Assembly: GCA_003255065.1 (NCBI GenBank)
Contig: QAOA01006885.1
Coordinates: forward strand, 180,415 to 244,414
From: Cercis canadensis
Lineage: Eukaryota > Streptophyta > Magnoliopsida > Fabales > Fabaceae
Direction: 5' to 3'
DNA length: 64,000 nt
The notes under the pieces are model-generated. The model was not told where the DNA came from. It did not search any database and saw only the letters and a program-made list of their open reading frames with translations. Positions 37,322 through 50,607 of the stretch are shown piece by piece. The translations under genes were made by a program, and so were the position numbers. Numbering within the stretch: position 1 is the first letter of the stretch; every line of letters starts with the position of its first letter.

Positions 37322-40300
37322 AAGGCATGAGAATTGAAAATCTCTTTCATTTGTTTTGGGCTGTAATATTTCTTTCATTGATATATAGTATACACTAGTT
37401 GCAAACCTGTGTAACGCACGGGCAAATAAAGCAGAAGGGAGAAAAAATCCGTAAAGAGAGATAAGAGAAACAGAAAAACAAGAGAGCAGGGAGCGAGTAC
37501 ACTAGCTTTAGATAATTATATTCGCAAGAAAAATAACTTTCTATTTATTTAATATAGTGATATGCTGTTGATGTTAGCATTTAAAATTAAACTTCTTGTT
37601 CTTCCTTTTGTCTGTTTTGTTTGAATTTTTTCTTTTAAATAACAAAGCACATGATTTGTTCTCAAAGTTCTACTTCGGAAAAAATGAGTGGAGGATACCA
37701 TTTTCACTAAAGCAAAGGCAACTGAAATTTGCATGTAATTTCCTACAGCACATGAGGTGATAGAGGTTGGTCCCCATTCCTTTGAAATTAGTTCAATTTT
37801 CATACTATTCACTGCATAACGTGTCACTAAGCTAGCTAGAAGAATCTTCAATGTTTCCAACCCCCAAACAAAATTTGGTTTTATTAATGGAAACAACAAA
37901 AATGACTGGAAGAAAACTATAACCATTAGAACCATTGAAAAGTATAATTGATTACAATATGCAGCTAAGTTAGAAAAAAGCGCTGTCTATTCTCTGCAGA
38001 TACGTATACCAGATTAATACTCAATTACCCATTATAATGAGATCATGAATTACATCATGTTCTTTGAGAATGTCAATATCCCATTAGAGGCATAATGAGG
38101 AAAATCAGATATTGTCCCAACTTTTCCCTTTGATTAGACAAAATTAGCAATAATGCATTGTAACACTTGGAAAATGCCTCTTGTCCCTACATTAAAAGCT
38201 CTATAGTTTGACTTAAACTTAGTGTCTAAACTTTAACATGAATGGGGGGAAATGAACGGGTTTCATGAACTGCTTGCGCTACCATGACGATACATTGATG
38301 TTGCCAAGTGCTAATCATATATTTTATTTAATTATTTATATAGTCTTTTGAACGCTATAAAATTTGGGGTAGCTTATCTTCTTTCATAATCTTACCTTGT
38401 TCGGTTTCAATAAAATTTAAATATAGGACCTCTGTGATAAAACGCCATATATTTTATTCAAAGCTTTGGGAGAAGATAAAGTTACGTAGATATTTTAGGG
38501 TAGATTATATGAATTGGGTTACAATTATATTTGTATATTACCAGCTTTTGAGGGCTTCTCCTATAAATTACTGTTGATAATACAAGACAGCAGGCCTAAC
38601 TCTTTCCATTTTGTTTATGATACAGTGTCAATGTGATTGTAAGTTGTAACTGCAACCGAAGTGCATAAAAGTCTTATTCTTTTTTTTTTTTCTTCCCATA
38701 AACCTTACTATTTTGTTGGTGTTGCAAAGCAATTATAATTAGTTCTCAAGAAGACGTCTCAATACTCGAATACTGAATATTCTATTTTTGAGATTCTGTA
38801 TTTAAATTTTATAATTATGGGAGCAAGGTGAAACTATGAAAGAAGTAAACGATCTCATATGTGAGATAAACTCATATTATGTAGTATCCAATTAACAACA
38901 AAAGTTAAAGACATGAAAGAAAATAAAGATTTAAACTCATCAATTTCTTTGTAAATTAATAAAAAGTAAGAATAAACCAACCACAATATAAAAAAAAAAA
39001 TTAAGGTAAATGCTATGCTATCCTCACTAATTGGGGTAGGGTTATCTACTTCCTAATTGGGAGGTTTTAGTGCTGAAATTAGTGTCATTATGAAGATATC
39101 AAAAAATTGAGCCAATTTTTTGTGGTAAAAGAGTTAGTTCATTGTAAAATGCATAAACAATATGATATAGGAAAACATGCTAGGAAAAAAAAATAAAAAA
39201 TAATGTAAAATAGTGATTTTTTTTTTATATATAATTTAACTTAAATTTTGTCTAATTATTTTAGAATTTGACTCACAATAATTACTTGATTTATCAAGAT
39301 TTGCAATGATACTGAATTCATATCATAGATCCTACCAAAACCCCTAATTAAGAGTGGGTAAAGCTACCCCACTCAATTGTCCCAAAAAATAAAGAAAAAT
39401 ATATTAGGATATATTTAAAACTACCATGGTAAGTAGCAAATAATCGTTGATCACTCGACTGTTGAAAGTTGAAACAAGTAAATAGGCACATTATGTTATT
39501 ATTATGATGGTGTTGGCCTTGAAATATCTTTAATTAATTCCCACTTAATCAAGCAAATTTTAATTAATATTTGGCTCCACTATTAGACATTGTGGTTGCA
39601 AGTGATATCCCCATTAAAGAGTGTCTAATGGCACATGCATTACCTACTTCCTTGGTTGTCTCCCCCTCTTTTCTTGATAAACACCTCATAAACCACTAAT
39701 TTCATTTGCTAGTTAACTATTTCTTTTAGAATGTGATGTCAAGTGTAGCTTACAAAATTGACATGTCTGAGATAACATACTTATAAATCCCAAAAGGCAT
39801 TCCAAAATGTATCTTTCTTTTCAAATATTCCTATTCTTTTATCTTATATATTATTTGGTTAATATTGTCTTCTCTTACTCACATCCCTATCAGTATCTTA
39901 GTGGAGTGGAATGCCAGGTCAATGGGCTGCATCCAACATATCATTAAGCATATGACACCAAATACCATCCAGCCGAAAAGTAACCCATTTGGTTGGACCA
40001 TTAATAATATGGTTAATTAACATAATGGCAGTCTTATCATAATTAATACTAGTGTTTAATTACCCATAACATTGCCCTCTTCCATACTCCATTCTCTCTG
40101 GTTGGCATTCATTATCTAATTCTTCCAAACGTTATCCTTTAATTGGGTTTAAATTCCCAAGTATCTGAGCCATAGGGCCCTTTGCAGGACACATAAAATT
40201 TAATTATTAGGCACTAATGTCCTCTAAGATTGTGATGGGAGAAAACATGTCCCACCAATGCCCTTTACACTTACCATGACCCTTCTTTGAAGCCAAAAGA

Positions 40301-42721
40301 ATAGCACAGACTTTTCTAAATCAAACTATTTCTTAGAACTTATAATAAAAACAAATAAAAGGGGCCTGGGAAATCAGAAAGGACATGTGTGAGTCTGTAC
40401 ATTGTATTGTCATGAACTCTATACCTTCAATCTGGACCATACATTACTGCAGATTAGGTATTTCTGGTTACTGTTTCTATCTCATAGGCTGTAGTAGATT
40501 TCCTTCATCCTCCTCAGCCAGAATGGATGTTTGCTAGCTAGCTACCTGTTCCCTTCTGCAAATATCAGATAAACTATGAATATTCCAAAATTTGACTGGA
40601 ATTCCAGACAAAAACACATTTAAGATCATCATGAAATGACAACATCAATAGGAATGAGAAAGGTTAGATTGTAGCCTTATTAAACAGAATTAAATAAATT
40701 ATATATTGTGGGTGATTTCACGTTCTGCATAACTAGTCCTTGAAAGATATCCTGCCTATAAATTAGTGAACTAATTTCTGAAGGTAAATTTTGTTTTTCC
40801 TCAAAGAAAACCATGAGATTAGTGACATAAGCACACTTAAAGAGTTGTGTCTTTGGAACTTAAAAGCTTTAAGTGTAGGAGAAGATGGTAAAAAGAAAAA
40901 GATTCTCTTTTTCTATTTACATTTTCCCTTGTAGTGAGGCAAGGAAAGTTTCTACGAACTTCTCAAAGAGAAGGGAGAAGTGGACTTTGAAAGAGACATA
41001 GGATTCATTAGAGAGGAAGTGGGTCTAGTAAAAAAGATAATAAGTACAATCATGAAGCTTTAAAACCTTACCACATCCACATCACCCTCCTCAACAAGAA
41101 GAAAAAGAAAACATATCATATGCCATAAGAAAAAGTTTTTGGAGCCACAGAATCAATGAATTCAACAATGGTGGCATAGAATCAAAAGGAAAATTGATGA
41201 AAAAACAAAAATCAGTCATGGGATTGTTGATTGAACATTAAAATTTTCTCTATCCAATTAAGTTCTTCAGATGATTTGAAAAAAGCTGCATTTGGGAATC
41301 ATATTAAACTCGTGCTAGATGCTAGACAAAAGTGCTATCTGTTAGTCCTAGTGGAATACCAAAATCGCTTTCAGAAACAGCTGGTTGGAACAATAATGCA
41401 AAGAATAAAGCACAACATTTTGTTAAGTTAGTTGGCCTGCTGATTTTCAAGTTCAATCATGTACTTTGAATTTTGAACTGATCAATTTCTGCTGCTCAAT
41501 TCTGACCGTTGTTCAAACTTCAAAGGGAGGGATTTACCATCTTCCTCCCTTGTGTCGTCTTCTTATTCTTGCTCTTGTTCTTCTCAGTAATAGCAACTTC
41601 GTTGGGAACAAAATGTCGCGGAACTTGAGACAGCAACATTTTTGATTATGACACACAATTAGGCATGTTATGTGGCAAGAAAGCGTCTAGATGTATGGAC
41701 ATGAGAAAAATATGTGCTGACAACCTCCTGTAAAAGATAGGTTCATCATACTGTCCACTTCTCAATGGGGACAAACATATCATTCAGAAGGATTGGTCTA
41801 TTCCAATAATCTAATTTCACCTCATTTACTCTCTTTCTCCTTCCACCTCATTTATCATCTTAGATGATGACATTAATGTAAAAATTCAAAAGTTGGTGTC
41901 ACAATAAAGGGACATGCCTCTATCTATGATAATTTTCTAAGGCTGAGAATCTTGTGATTTTCACTCACACAGAGATCTTGCCAAAGTTATAATCCTACTC
42001 GCGAGGCGTGCAGCAACTGGTGCCAATTGCATTTAGCCCAATAAATTTGGCAGTTATGGTTGTTAAAGAAGCTATAACTTTAATCTCAAGAATAATACCT
42101 ACTCTGCTATGTATCACCATTGAGATACGAAAACGACAACATTTTTCATTTTGGCCACATCTGTATTTGGTTGATGATAAACTAGTCATGGTCTTGAAAT
42201 GAGTAGGGCATGAGAAGTAGCTTTCTACTTTCTTATTTATAACATCTTACCTTATTAGAAAGTTGACATTTTGAAGCATAAGTGTTTATGATTTTTTGTT
42301 TTATAATTTTTTCACATACAATGAAAAGTTTGAAGCTCTGGGGGCAAACAAGTACCATACCACAGCTTGATGAAGTTGCTAAATTAACAGATACCATTTG
42401 CAATTCTCTTTCTCAGCTTGTTTATAAAATGAGTATAATAATTTATTTATGGTTGGATCAACNATTAACAGATACCATTCACAATTCTCTTTCTCAGCTT
42501 GTTTATAAAATGAGTATAATAATTTATTTATGGTTGGATCAACCGTTCAACCCTTCAGCTACTCTTGAAGCTTTCCTATGGACAGCTTTGACTCATAAGA
42601 AGAAAATGGACACATGCTTACTCAGTGAATCTCACAGAGGATCTAAATTCAAGCATCTAATTTGAAATTTGCTGAAACCCCTAGCAAACTGTTTGGCTTT
42701 CTTTTTCTAATCTTGTTCAAT

Positions 42722-42767
<46 letters not shown>

Positions 42768-43000
42768 TTTGAGTCTAGTTCAGGTGGTATAAGCCTAAAT
42801 TACATTTCTTTGGTATAATGAGGGTATAAATTAGACATGTTCCCTAATTTTACAGTACCTAATAGGGTATATATGTAATTCAATATTGTTGCTTAGTGAT
42901 GAGTTGGTGGTCCTATTTGTTGTGACTTGTGACTAGCTGTTTGGGTTGCAAACTCAAAGGCCCCACACCCAACTAAGCCTTTCATTTCTTGCTCCCATAC
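37322..43000. other. Gene-poor region upstream of MIR164
   Basis: No protein gene could be supported. Seen: a GTGTAACGCACGGG motif at about 37412-37425, common at plant TE boundaries; an (AT)n microsatellite at 42724-42764; and two 80-bp copies split by one N (42383-42462 and 42464-42543, N at 42463). The last 1-3 kb may hold the MIR164 promoter, but I could not pick a convincing TATA box. Confidence 0.5.
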
Positions 43001-43203
43001 CCACCTTTAAAAACCCTCAATTGCCTCTTTTGTTATAAATGAGTAGGCTTGAAGCACAAAAGATGCATATGGGTATCCTAAATTCACCATTTTGTAGGCC
43101 TCTCCCTTTCTTGTTTTCCTCTCTATCTTCTCTTCTAGTGAGAAGGAGCACCTACAACTACAATTGTGGCATGGCATCATGAGAAGGTGCATGTTGAGCA
43201 GGA

Positions 43204-43224
43204 TGGAGAAGCAGGGCACGTGCA
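43204..43224 (+). ncRNA. miR164: Mature miR164 (5p)
   Basis: 21 nt on the 5' arm, beginning with U as most AGO1-loaded plant miRNAs do. It reads TGGAGAAGCAGG and then GCACGTGCA, matching the family form shared by many angiosperms. Confidence 0.95.
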
Positions 43225-43353
43225 ATACTAACTCGTGCGTGCACGGGACTGAACCCAGAGAAAAACATTTTATTCTGAACTCAATTACTCTCTCACAGTC
43301 TCACCTACCACAGACAGCTTCTCTCTTCTGTTAGCTGCAGTGAGTTAGTTCTT

Positions 43354-43374
43354 CATGTGCCCGTCTTCCCCATC
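43354..43374 (+). ncRNA. miR164*: miR164* (3p)
   Basis: 21 nt on the 3' arm. Its first base pairs with mature position 19 and its 19th base with mature position 1, leaving two-base overhangs at both 3' ends. Confidence 0.88.
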
Positions 43375-43391
43375 ATGATCACACCACCTTA

Positions 43392-46300
43392 TACAACACT
43401 TGGAAATACTCAAACATGGGAGTTTTCCTTCCACATTGAAGGTGAGTTATTGTGAATTGTCATTTTCTCTTCTCTTCGTTATTCTTCAATAATAGCATGT
43501 TTTTTCCTCTATGTGACGAATTTGAAATCAGCATAAAGTAAAAGTAAAAGTAATTGGATAAACACTGAAACTTTAGGGATATTAAGTGAGTGGTTTTGAA
43601 TGTCGGTGTGAGTTTTCGAAAATTGATTGAACGATTCGATTGTGTCATAGTCAAGAAGATACCATATTAAGGGTAATGATTGTGGCTTATGCATGTTGAT
43701 CAAAGCGATGAAGGCTGCGAGAGTCATAGTCTATCTCCTAGGTTTTCCACTCTCTCACTCTATTATTCTCTCTCTCTCTCTCTCAAACACACACTTAAAC
43801 AAACATGGATTTGCTTTGATGTGATTAAAACCAAATGGTGCATAAGAATTGCCATGCAAGAACTGTGACAGATACCATGCTCCAATCACCAGCTGATAGA
43901 AAAGTCTATTTTGGGTTCAAATTTCTGTCAAAGACTTCAACTTTGGATACCATCAACAGAAAAATATGTCAAACTCAAGGCTGATAGCCTCACCTTTCTA
44001 GGATATGGTTTTGATTTTTTTTTTTTTTTTATCTTTTTCACCAAATGATTTATATATAAGAAAAAGAATGAGATGTTGAAAACGACCAAAGTGGTATATG
44101 AGTCAGTAGCTCGTTTATCCTTCTCAGAAAAGTAAACTCCCATTGTTGGCGCACTTGAAAGTACTAATATGGTTTTCTTGGATTAAACACTGCAAAATTT
44201 TTACACACTGTAAAAAGATTAAAAATATATATATAAAATTACATTCACTGATCAGCTATCGTATTTTACTGATATTCGTCCGGAGATCCTAGTGATATTT
44301 ACTGAATGAAGCTTTTGAAAAAGACAAAGCCAGAAGGAGAAGGGTTTTGTCTTTATATATTGTTGGAAAAGGTGAAAGAAAGAAGATGAAAAGAAGGTTC
44401 CATTCTCCTCTGGTTATTTCTGAAATCCATAACGTCACATAGGCCCGTTTGTTGTAGTTTTTTCAAGTATTAATTATTTTCTTATTGATCATTTTTCTCT
44501 AGTGCTTTGGCTAAAGTGACTTTTCTAAATACTACCAAGAGTTTTACCAAACAGTGAAAGTCTGGTTACAGTAAAAGAGTTCTTATTATATATACAAAAG
44601 GAGGGAAAAGAATCCTTGTTCTGGCTTATTTTTTCTTTATCATTTTCCTTTCTGTTGACATGTGAATCTATTTTCAGGCTAGTATTAGAAGAGAGAGACT
44701 TGTTAGAGCATATTCTCTACTCTTGAAATGCTGGTATAAGTATCTTCTTGATCTCATTTTATTAGAAAGATTCAGCATAAAAAAAAAAAAAATTGCTACA
44801 ATAAATAAAGAAGGATGTAAAACCAAAATCAAATTATGAAGAAAACCTTTTGTTGCTAAAACCATATCTTCTTGTAGTGCTGCAAAGAGAGCTGAAGAAA
44901 TTCCACTCAACTCTTTGTTTTCTAACAAGAACTAATAGCTTGTGTTTACAAATAGGCAATGAGATGCAAACAACCACGCATTCACAAGAGATAATCAACT
45001 ATGAATTATTTGCACGCCATTAGGTTGCACGGTATCATTACAGAGTGATATGTACACATATTTGTATTTGAATTACCAGTTTGTCACTAATATTTTAATA
45101 TGACAACTTAGACAGTGTATACCACAATGAATGCGCAAGTATCATTTGTCTACATCATATCACTGGCATAATAGTCATCATATCATAACATTTTGGCCTT
45201 ACTCTTCCGTACGGTTAAAGCAAATAACTCTTTAATTAAGGACATAGAAAAAACTTTTGAATCAACTTTGGAATGAGCGGTAGTATGTGTGTGATTTGAT
45301 ACTAATTGCTTCAATGGGACTATCCATTTTGTTTGCATATATAGCATTTAAAGAAGAAGACATGGGGTCACGGAGACATGGCATGATAGGGAAAAGACTC
45401 AAGAGTTTACTTACTTCTTCATATGCCTGTCTTAATTGAAATGCCACTTTTTAATAAGTTTTAATTTCTCACTCATATTATGGAATACAATATAGGACCA
45501 TTCCATTTCCATTAAAGTCTTTTTATGTACCTTTATTGCTCTATGGATCTCACATGATGCTTATGTCTGCTTAGTGATTAACTCACATGCTCCTGTGGGA
45601 GAAGAGCTCTAATCAAACTTGCCATTTTTTTCTTTTACAGTACTCAAGAAGTTGGTTTTCTATTATCATTTGCCTCACCATAAACAGTAATTGCTTTAAT
45701 TATAAGAGTGTAACCTCTTCACATTGATTATAATATGTGGGCCTCATCTTAACTCAAGAAATCTTTAGTTTTTTTAATCTCACAAAAAAAGAAGTTTCTT
45801 TCCACCGACAAATTCTGCTGAGTTACCCAAATGATGATTTCACTGATCACTGTGTTCCTTGGATGCTTAGTAAGTGATTACATTAAAGTGAAAAATTCCT
45901 TAGCTTTCTATCAAATGCTTATTTAGAGGGTTATTTTAATCAGAATAAAGAAAAGTGGAAGTGAACAGAGCTTTCTTGTTTTAACCTATCCATATGGGTT
46001 ACAGAATCACTAATCAGAATCTTTTCCTTCCTTAAATTCTTTCTTTCTTGTTGAATGAGTGATTTAGTATATATGTGTAGGAGTCTATTCATGGTTAAAA
46101 ATCATATTGAGCACTTTAATGTATTTTCATGCGTTTTAAAGAGTAATGTTATTTATCCGGACAAAACTCGCTAAATTTGCTCACAAATAACCATATAGCA
46201 TCAAAAGAGAGTTTTACTTGACAAATAAGGATGGGTGTATGGCACAATTTCAATTTTACTTCTTGGTATGATTTTATCGTCATAGGATTTTCCTATTTCT

Positions 46301-49300
46301 AGAAATTTGAATGTAATTGTGAAATTGTATTCATGCAAGGTAGATTTTATTAGATTAGAAGCGTTAGAATTGATTTTGGAGAGAAGATACTACTAAAACT
46401 TTCGTCAAAACTTTACTTTGAGTTGTTCTAAGGTAGAATCAATTTTGTCAACCCGTTTTTGAGTCAAAATAGATTTTGGACACTCCAACATTAATTTTGT
46501 AGTGTATCCAAACATGCACTTAATCTTGCTACCCTAAAATATACTCTCAAGTTTTACAATCTTTTGTTTAAAAGAAAAGATCAAGGAATCTTTTATGATT
46601 ATCATGATAGAGATAACCCTTGAGTGACAGCACAAAAATCTATACCTTATTCAGCTTCAAGATGGGCATGGATCTCTAAAAATCCTTTTTTTCAAGTATT
46701 GCAGTAAAATTAGCATATACAGGTGGGAAAGCATGTAGTCTACGTATCCAAGCTCCAATGACCATTTGTTGCACCTTTACATATCTATTTCTTAAAAGGG
46801 AAAAAAAATTATAATCTTCACCCTTCCTTTTCTGGCTATTCTGCGACCAGAAAAGCAACTTTTGGCACCAACATAGTTGGGTATGGCAAAACAATATATA
46901 AATAACTCGGATACTTCTGAGTTCCAATCAACTTCGTATTCACAGAAATCACTTTCACAGCTGAAATATTACTCTATTTAAGATCACTTCTCTGAAGGGT
47001 CAGAGATTTGCACTTTGGTTTTGTTAGCAATTTCATTTTCATAATTTATGGAGGTTGATGGGGACTAGGCATGTGGTCCATGAAAGTATAGTAACTGGGT
47101 AATTGCTGGCGGTAGGTTGTCTTAAACCCTGCTTAGGTAAGGGAAAACATCAAACATGACCCACCAAAAAAAAAAAAAAAACAATGAAAAGCACAAACAC
47201 TAGAACACAAGTGGATTTTTGCAGCAATAACAACCTCATCTTTGGTAGCGGATAACATCAAGCAAGATCTAGTGGTTCTTTTATATATTTCAGCTAGTTC
47301 ATGTCAACAAATTAACAAATCCAAAAGCATAAAGTGTGTGTTGATGGCCGTGCAATGACAGCGATTTATTTTTTGAATTACACTCTCTGATAAAAAAATA
47401 TATCGAGCTTGAAACATGGTAAAATACATATCTACTTTTACTTTATGTAACAATTTAATTTAATACACGAATTGGGAAGATAATAATTGAACTCTTGGAT
47501 CAAGAATATGAAAGCTTAGTGTTGAGTAAAAGCTCACTAATAGTTTCAATTAACATCTATAACAGTTCAACATTGTATAAGAATTCATCTTCTATACCTA
47601 ACCATTTCCAACAACCAAAAAAAAATCTTGTATGCATATATTGTGATTGGTTTGAAGATGTAAAGAAATCTAAGAAAGTGAGATGCACAAAAGCTAAGAC
47701 TTCTAAATCACTCATGATAAAGAAGACTCTAATACCATGTAATTAATAAAACCAACGAATCTTGAGCATTAAACTAATAAGTGAAGATCCAAAAAATGAT
47801 TTATCTCTAATGAAAAAGAAAGTATTGAGTTCTATCTCAATTGTTAATCCAAATTCTTTGGTGAATTACTAAGTGAGAGCCTTTTGTTGCTGGCAATATC
47901 AGAGGACTTCTTGTAATTTCTACTTTATGAACCTAGTAAAAGAATAAAAAAAACAAAAAGGGTTACCAGTTGTTAGTAAAATAAATTAAGATTAGGTGAA
48001 AGTCAGAGTCTTTGAGATAATCTGTCTCTAGTTCTCTTTCAAGAGGTTTTCACAAGCATGCTTATCCGCGTGCAAGGAAAACAGCATGCACGCTTGAATC
48101 ACAGAAATAAATAATACAGAAAAAGAAGACAAAGCCAAAATATTTTGGTAGGGGAACAAGAGATCCCTAAGGAAGGGAAGCATCTTGCTCCCTTCTTGCC
48201 AGTTCAGAGTCTTGAGTCATTACGCAACGCAACTTTCCAACATATTTGAACATGTTTGACACTACATTAATAAAATATTAAGCATATCAGCAAAACATAA
48301 AAAATAAAATAAAAAAAAATTGAGCCGTTCATTCCTTGTGATAATGCCCTTTGGCTCTTCTGTGTATATATCAGTCAATTTGAGTTGCGTGGAGCTTAGT
48401 AGAACCAGTTGAGCTAAAAATAAATGTAACTTGAACCATTAAAATCTATAACAAGAGCATTATGAAAGAAAAAGAAGGAAGATTCAGGTTTTGAATTTTA
48501 AGAAGTTAAAAGCTTGCATTCTCATAAAATCATTAGCTATAGTCTAATAGTGAGGGATTTGAGTTGTTTGCAGAAAGTTAGGCTTCTAGCCTTCATGTTG
48601 TCATGTGAAAAAAAAAGCTCACATGCTTATAAGTTATAAGCCAACCTTCATGCCTGATATGGATTATATTTTTTCTTGTTATTAAACCAATATTAATTAA
48701 AATTTACTTTGTATACTTCGTATAAGGAAAAATAAAGTAAAATGATCTTAGATATATTACATCTTAATTTTAAAAAATTAAACATTACAATGTAAATGTG
48801 ATGCGTAGTTTCCCTTCATTAATGCAGAAATATATAATCCAGCACAGAGATTTATATATAATAACTCATTGAGTTCATGAGTTAAAGTATTGAATCTTCA
48901 GCTCAACTTAGTTGCCAAATGAACCAAAAATTAGACTCCAGGGTTGATCATTATCAAGCCATTCACACGTACCTGAGCTTACGCTCCAATAAAGCATGTC
49001 AAATAAGAATGTATGGGCATTAATGTATAGACCAAGAAAGAATATGACTATTGAAACTGTCATTAGTAAAATGAAAATATGATCAACAAAGATACAATTA
49101 ACAAGAAAATAGATATGGATACATGAAGAATGTTCAATTGCATTTGCTATAATTTATTTACACTCGTTCAATTATGACGAATGCTCTCAAGTAAAATGGG
49201 CAGCAGCATCTCTCTCTGTAATTACAGATGCCTCTCTTAGCCACATCACATATTTCAAGAAAGGACAGATTAACTTGGCTTTTACAGCTGAAATCTGAGT

Positions 49301-49320
49301 TGTGATCAGCTAAATATTGG
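43392..49320. other. Gene-free interval downstream of MIR164
   Basis: No supported coding region on either strand. It has a CT microsatellite (about 43761-43785) and AT-rich sequence. Possible MITE edges (GGCCCGTTTGTTG near 44444 and GTATCCAAACATGCAC near 46504) are seen, but partner ends could not be matched. Confidence 0.5.
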
Positions 49321-50359
49321 TTATTTTAGATGAAGAGACTCAGTTTGGGGGATGCTTAGGAGATTTGCCATTTCCCTCACAGTATCCCTTGATTTCTGCA
49401 TCAGCAACAGAAAAATTGGCAAAACAGGAACAGTTAGTTGATCAGAAACAGAAAGTTATTGAAATTTTAGTTAAATAAGTGTGTAAAAAACCTCCTTCTT
49501 GTCAACCTCCTATCTGTGTTCAGGAAATCATATATCCATGCAAAATATAGAACAAAACAGTATTGAGGGTCTAAGTAAAAGACCCAGAAGATTTATGAAT
49601 CCAAAAAATAATCCAATATGAGAAAGGAATCTTTTCTTGGCTAAAGGAAGGAACAACTAGCTAGAAATTTCAGGCACCAAACAAACTTGATAACATTAAT
49701 GGAACTGTGATAGATGGGTATCATCTTTGACAACTACCAGAACAAGAAATGCAATCATAACAGAGAGATTTGAATGTTGGGATAATTTAAGAGGGTAAAA
49801 AGGAAAAGGATACGAGGGAAATAGCAGATTGTCTAACACAAGTGAAATCAAGCATGTACAAAATATCCTGCTTCACAACTTCAAGTCACTATGTGTGTTC
49901 TAGTGGTATGGATTTTGAATGGTTTGTGGGAGGCCCTAGGTTCAAACCTCTATACCGTCATGTACGGAAAAAAGACAACCTAATTTCTTATGAGGATCAG
50001 GTAAACCAGATAGAATAGCAGAGGCAATCATATATAGTTGGACTTGAAAGTCAACTTGGACATAGTGAGTCGAATTTCATATAAACAAAGTACTAAGGCA
50101 AGATTCTGTTTTGGCTTCAAAGTTGGTATTCAACAACTGGACTAACTTGGGCACATAGGTGAGAATATATGCAACTCCTGCCCACAAGTGAAAACAAAAC
50201 TGAAATACAAGTATCAAGGAAAATAGATTGACATACATGCCATGTAACTCCAAGCATTCTTGCACGAAGTACAAGTGTCTCTCCGCCTACATCACCACCA
50301 TCACTGACAGGCATTAGTCCAGAAAGACATGCAAATTCTTGATCAAAACCAATTGCATT
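49321..50359 (-). pseudogene. Two orphan 3'-terminal exons of an unrecognised gene
   Basis: Exon A, 50359-50237 (41 codons), is bounded by TATGCAG and CAT|GTATGT. Exon B, 49395-49321 (25 codons including TAA), follows GATGCAG. Both junctions are phase 0 and the joined frame is open. It reads N-A-I-G-F-D-Q-E-F-A-C-L-S-G-L... with G-G-D-V-G-G-E-T-L-V-L-R-A-R-M-L-G-V-T-W-H at the junction, and then S-R-D-T-V-R-E-M-A-N-L-L. The reading is protein-like and the splice sites are good, but no upstream exon exists before the PPR gene that ends at 50608. I do not recognise the family. It may be a duplicated gene tail, or the 3' exons of a gene whose intron hosts the PPR gene. Confidence 0.5.
49895..49980 (+). 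mobile_element. SINE-like relic
   Basis: An A-box-like TCTAGTGGTATGG and a B-box GGTTCAAACC (49939-49948) are followed by an A-rich stretch. It is the same general tRNA-type plan as the element in the ligase gene and lies in the intron between the two orphan exons. Confidence 0.4.
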
Positions 50360-50607
50360 CTGCATATGAGTTCTCAAGGTTTAAATTTGGGTCATTTTTC
50401 TTCTTTTCGATTGAAACAAAATAGTTACCCCATGAATATTACTCAAATATATAGATTCATCTTTCCATGTGCTACTTAAGATTACACATGTCAGTCTAGT
50501 GTGTTAACAGCAGTCATGTTACAGCTCTTCAACCAAATACACAAGAGATGTAAGTTCAATAGACTTTGAGATCAGATCAATAAATCCAGTCAATTTGATA
50601 ACTGACA

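Larger units (their letters stand above)
43184..43391 (+). ncRNA. MIR164: MIR164 precursor hairpin
   Basis: The 21 bases at 43204-43224 are identical to the canonical plant miR164 (starting TGGAGAAGCAGG and ending GCACGTGCA). The star strand is at 43354-43374 (CATGTGCCCG...TTCCCCATC). Pairing the two gives a duplex with 2-base 3' overhangs on both sides, 15 Watson-Crick pairs, one G-U pair and three mismatches (mature positions 4, 9 and 10), which fits Dicer-like processing. The stem continues outward (AAGGTG at 43184-43189 with CACCTT at 43385-43390) and inward (ACTAACTC at about 43227 with GAGTTAGT at about 43342), with a loop of roughly 100 bases. In plants miR164 cleaves mRNAs of NAC transcription factors (CUC1/CUC2, NAC1, ORE1 groups), controlling organ boundaries, lateral roots and ageing. 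None of those targets lies in this window. Confidence 0.95.

Noticed and set aside
37549..37935. 128-codon ORF on the minus strand with hydrophobic N-terminus
   Set aside because: No recognisable family, no splice context and no promoter; composition fits chance in AT-rich DNA.
42282..42665. 127-codon plus-strand ORF
   Set aside because: It is open only because the 80-bp duplicate around the N is counted twice; the sequence is not protein-like.
43007..43225. 72-codon minus-strand ORF over the MIR164 arm
   Set aside because: It is antisense to the hairpin and has no domain; the miRNA explains the conserved bases.
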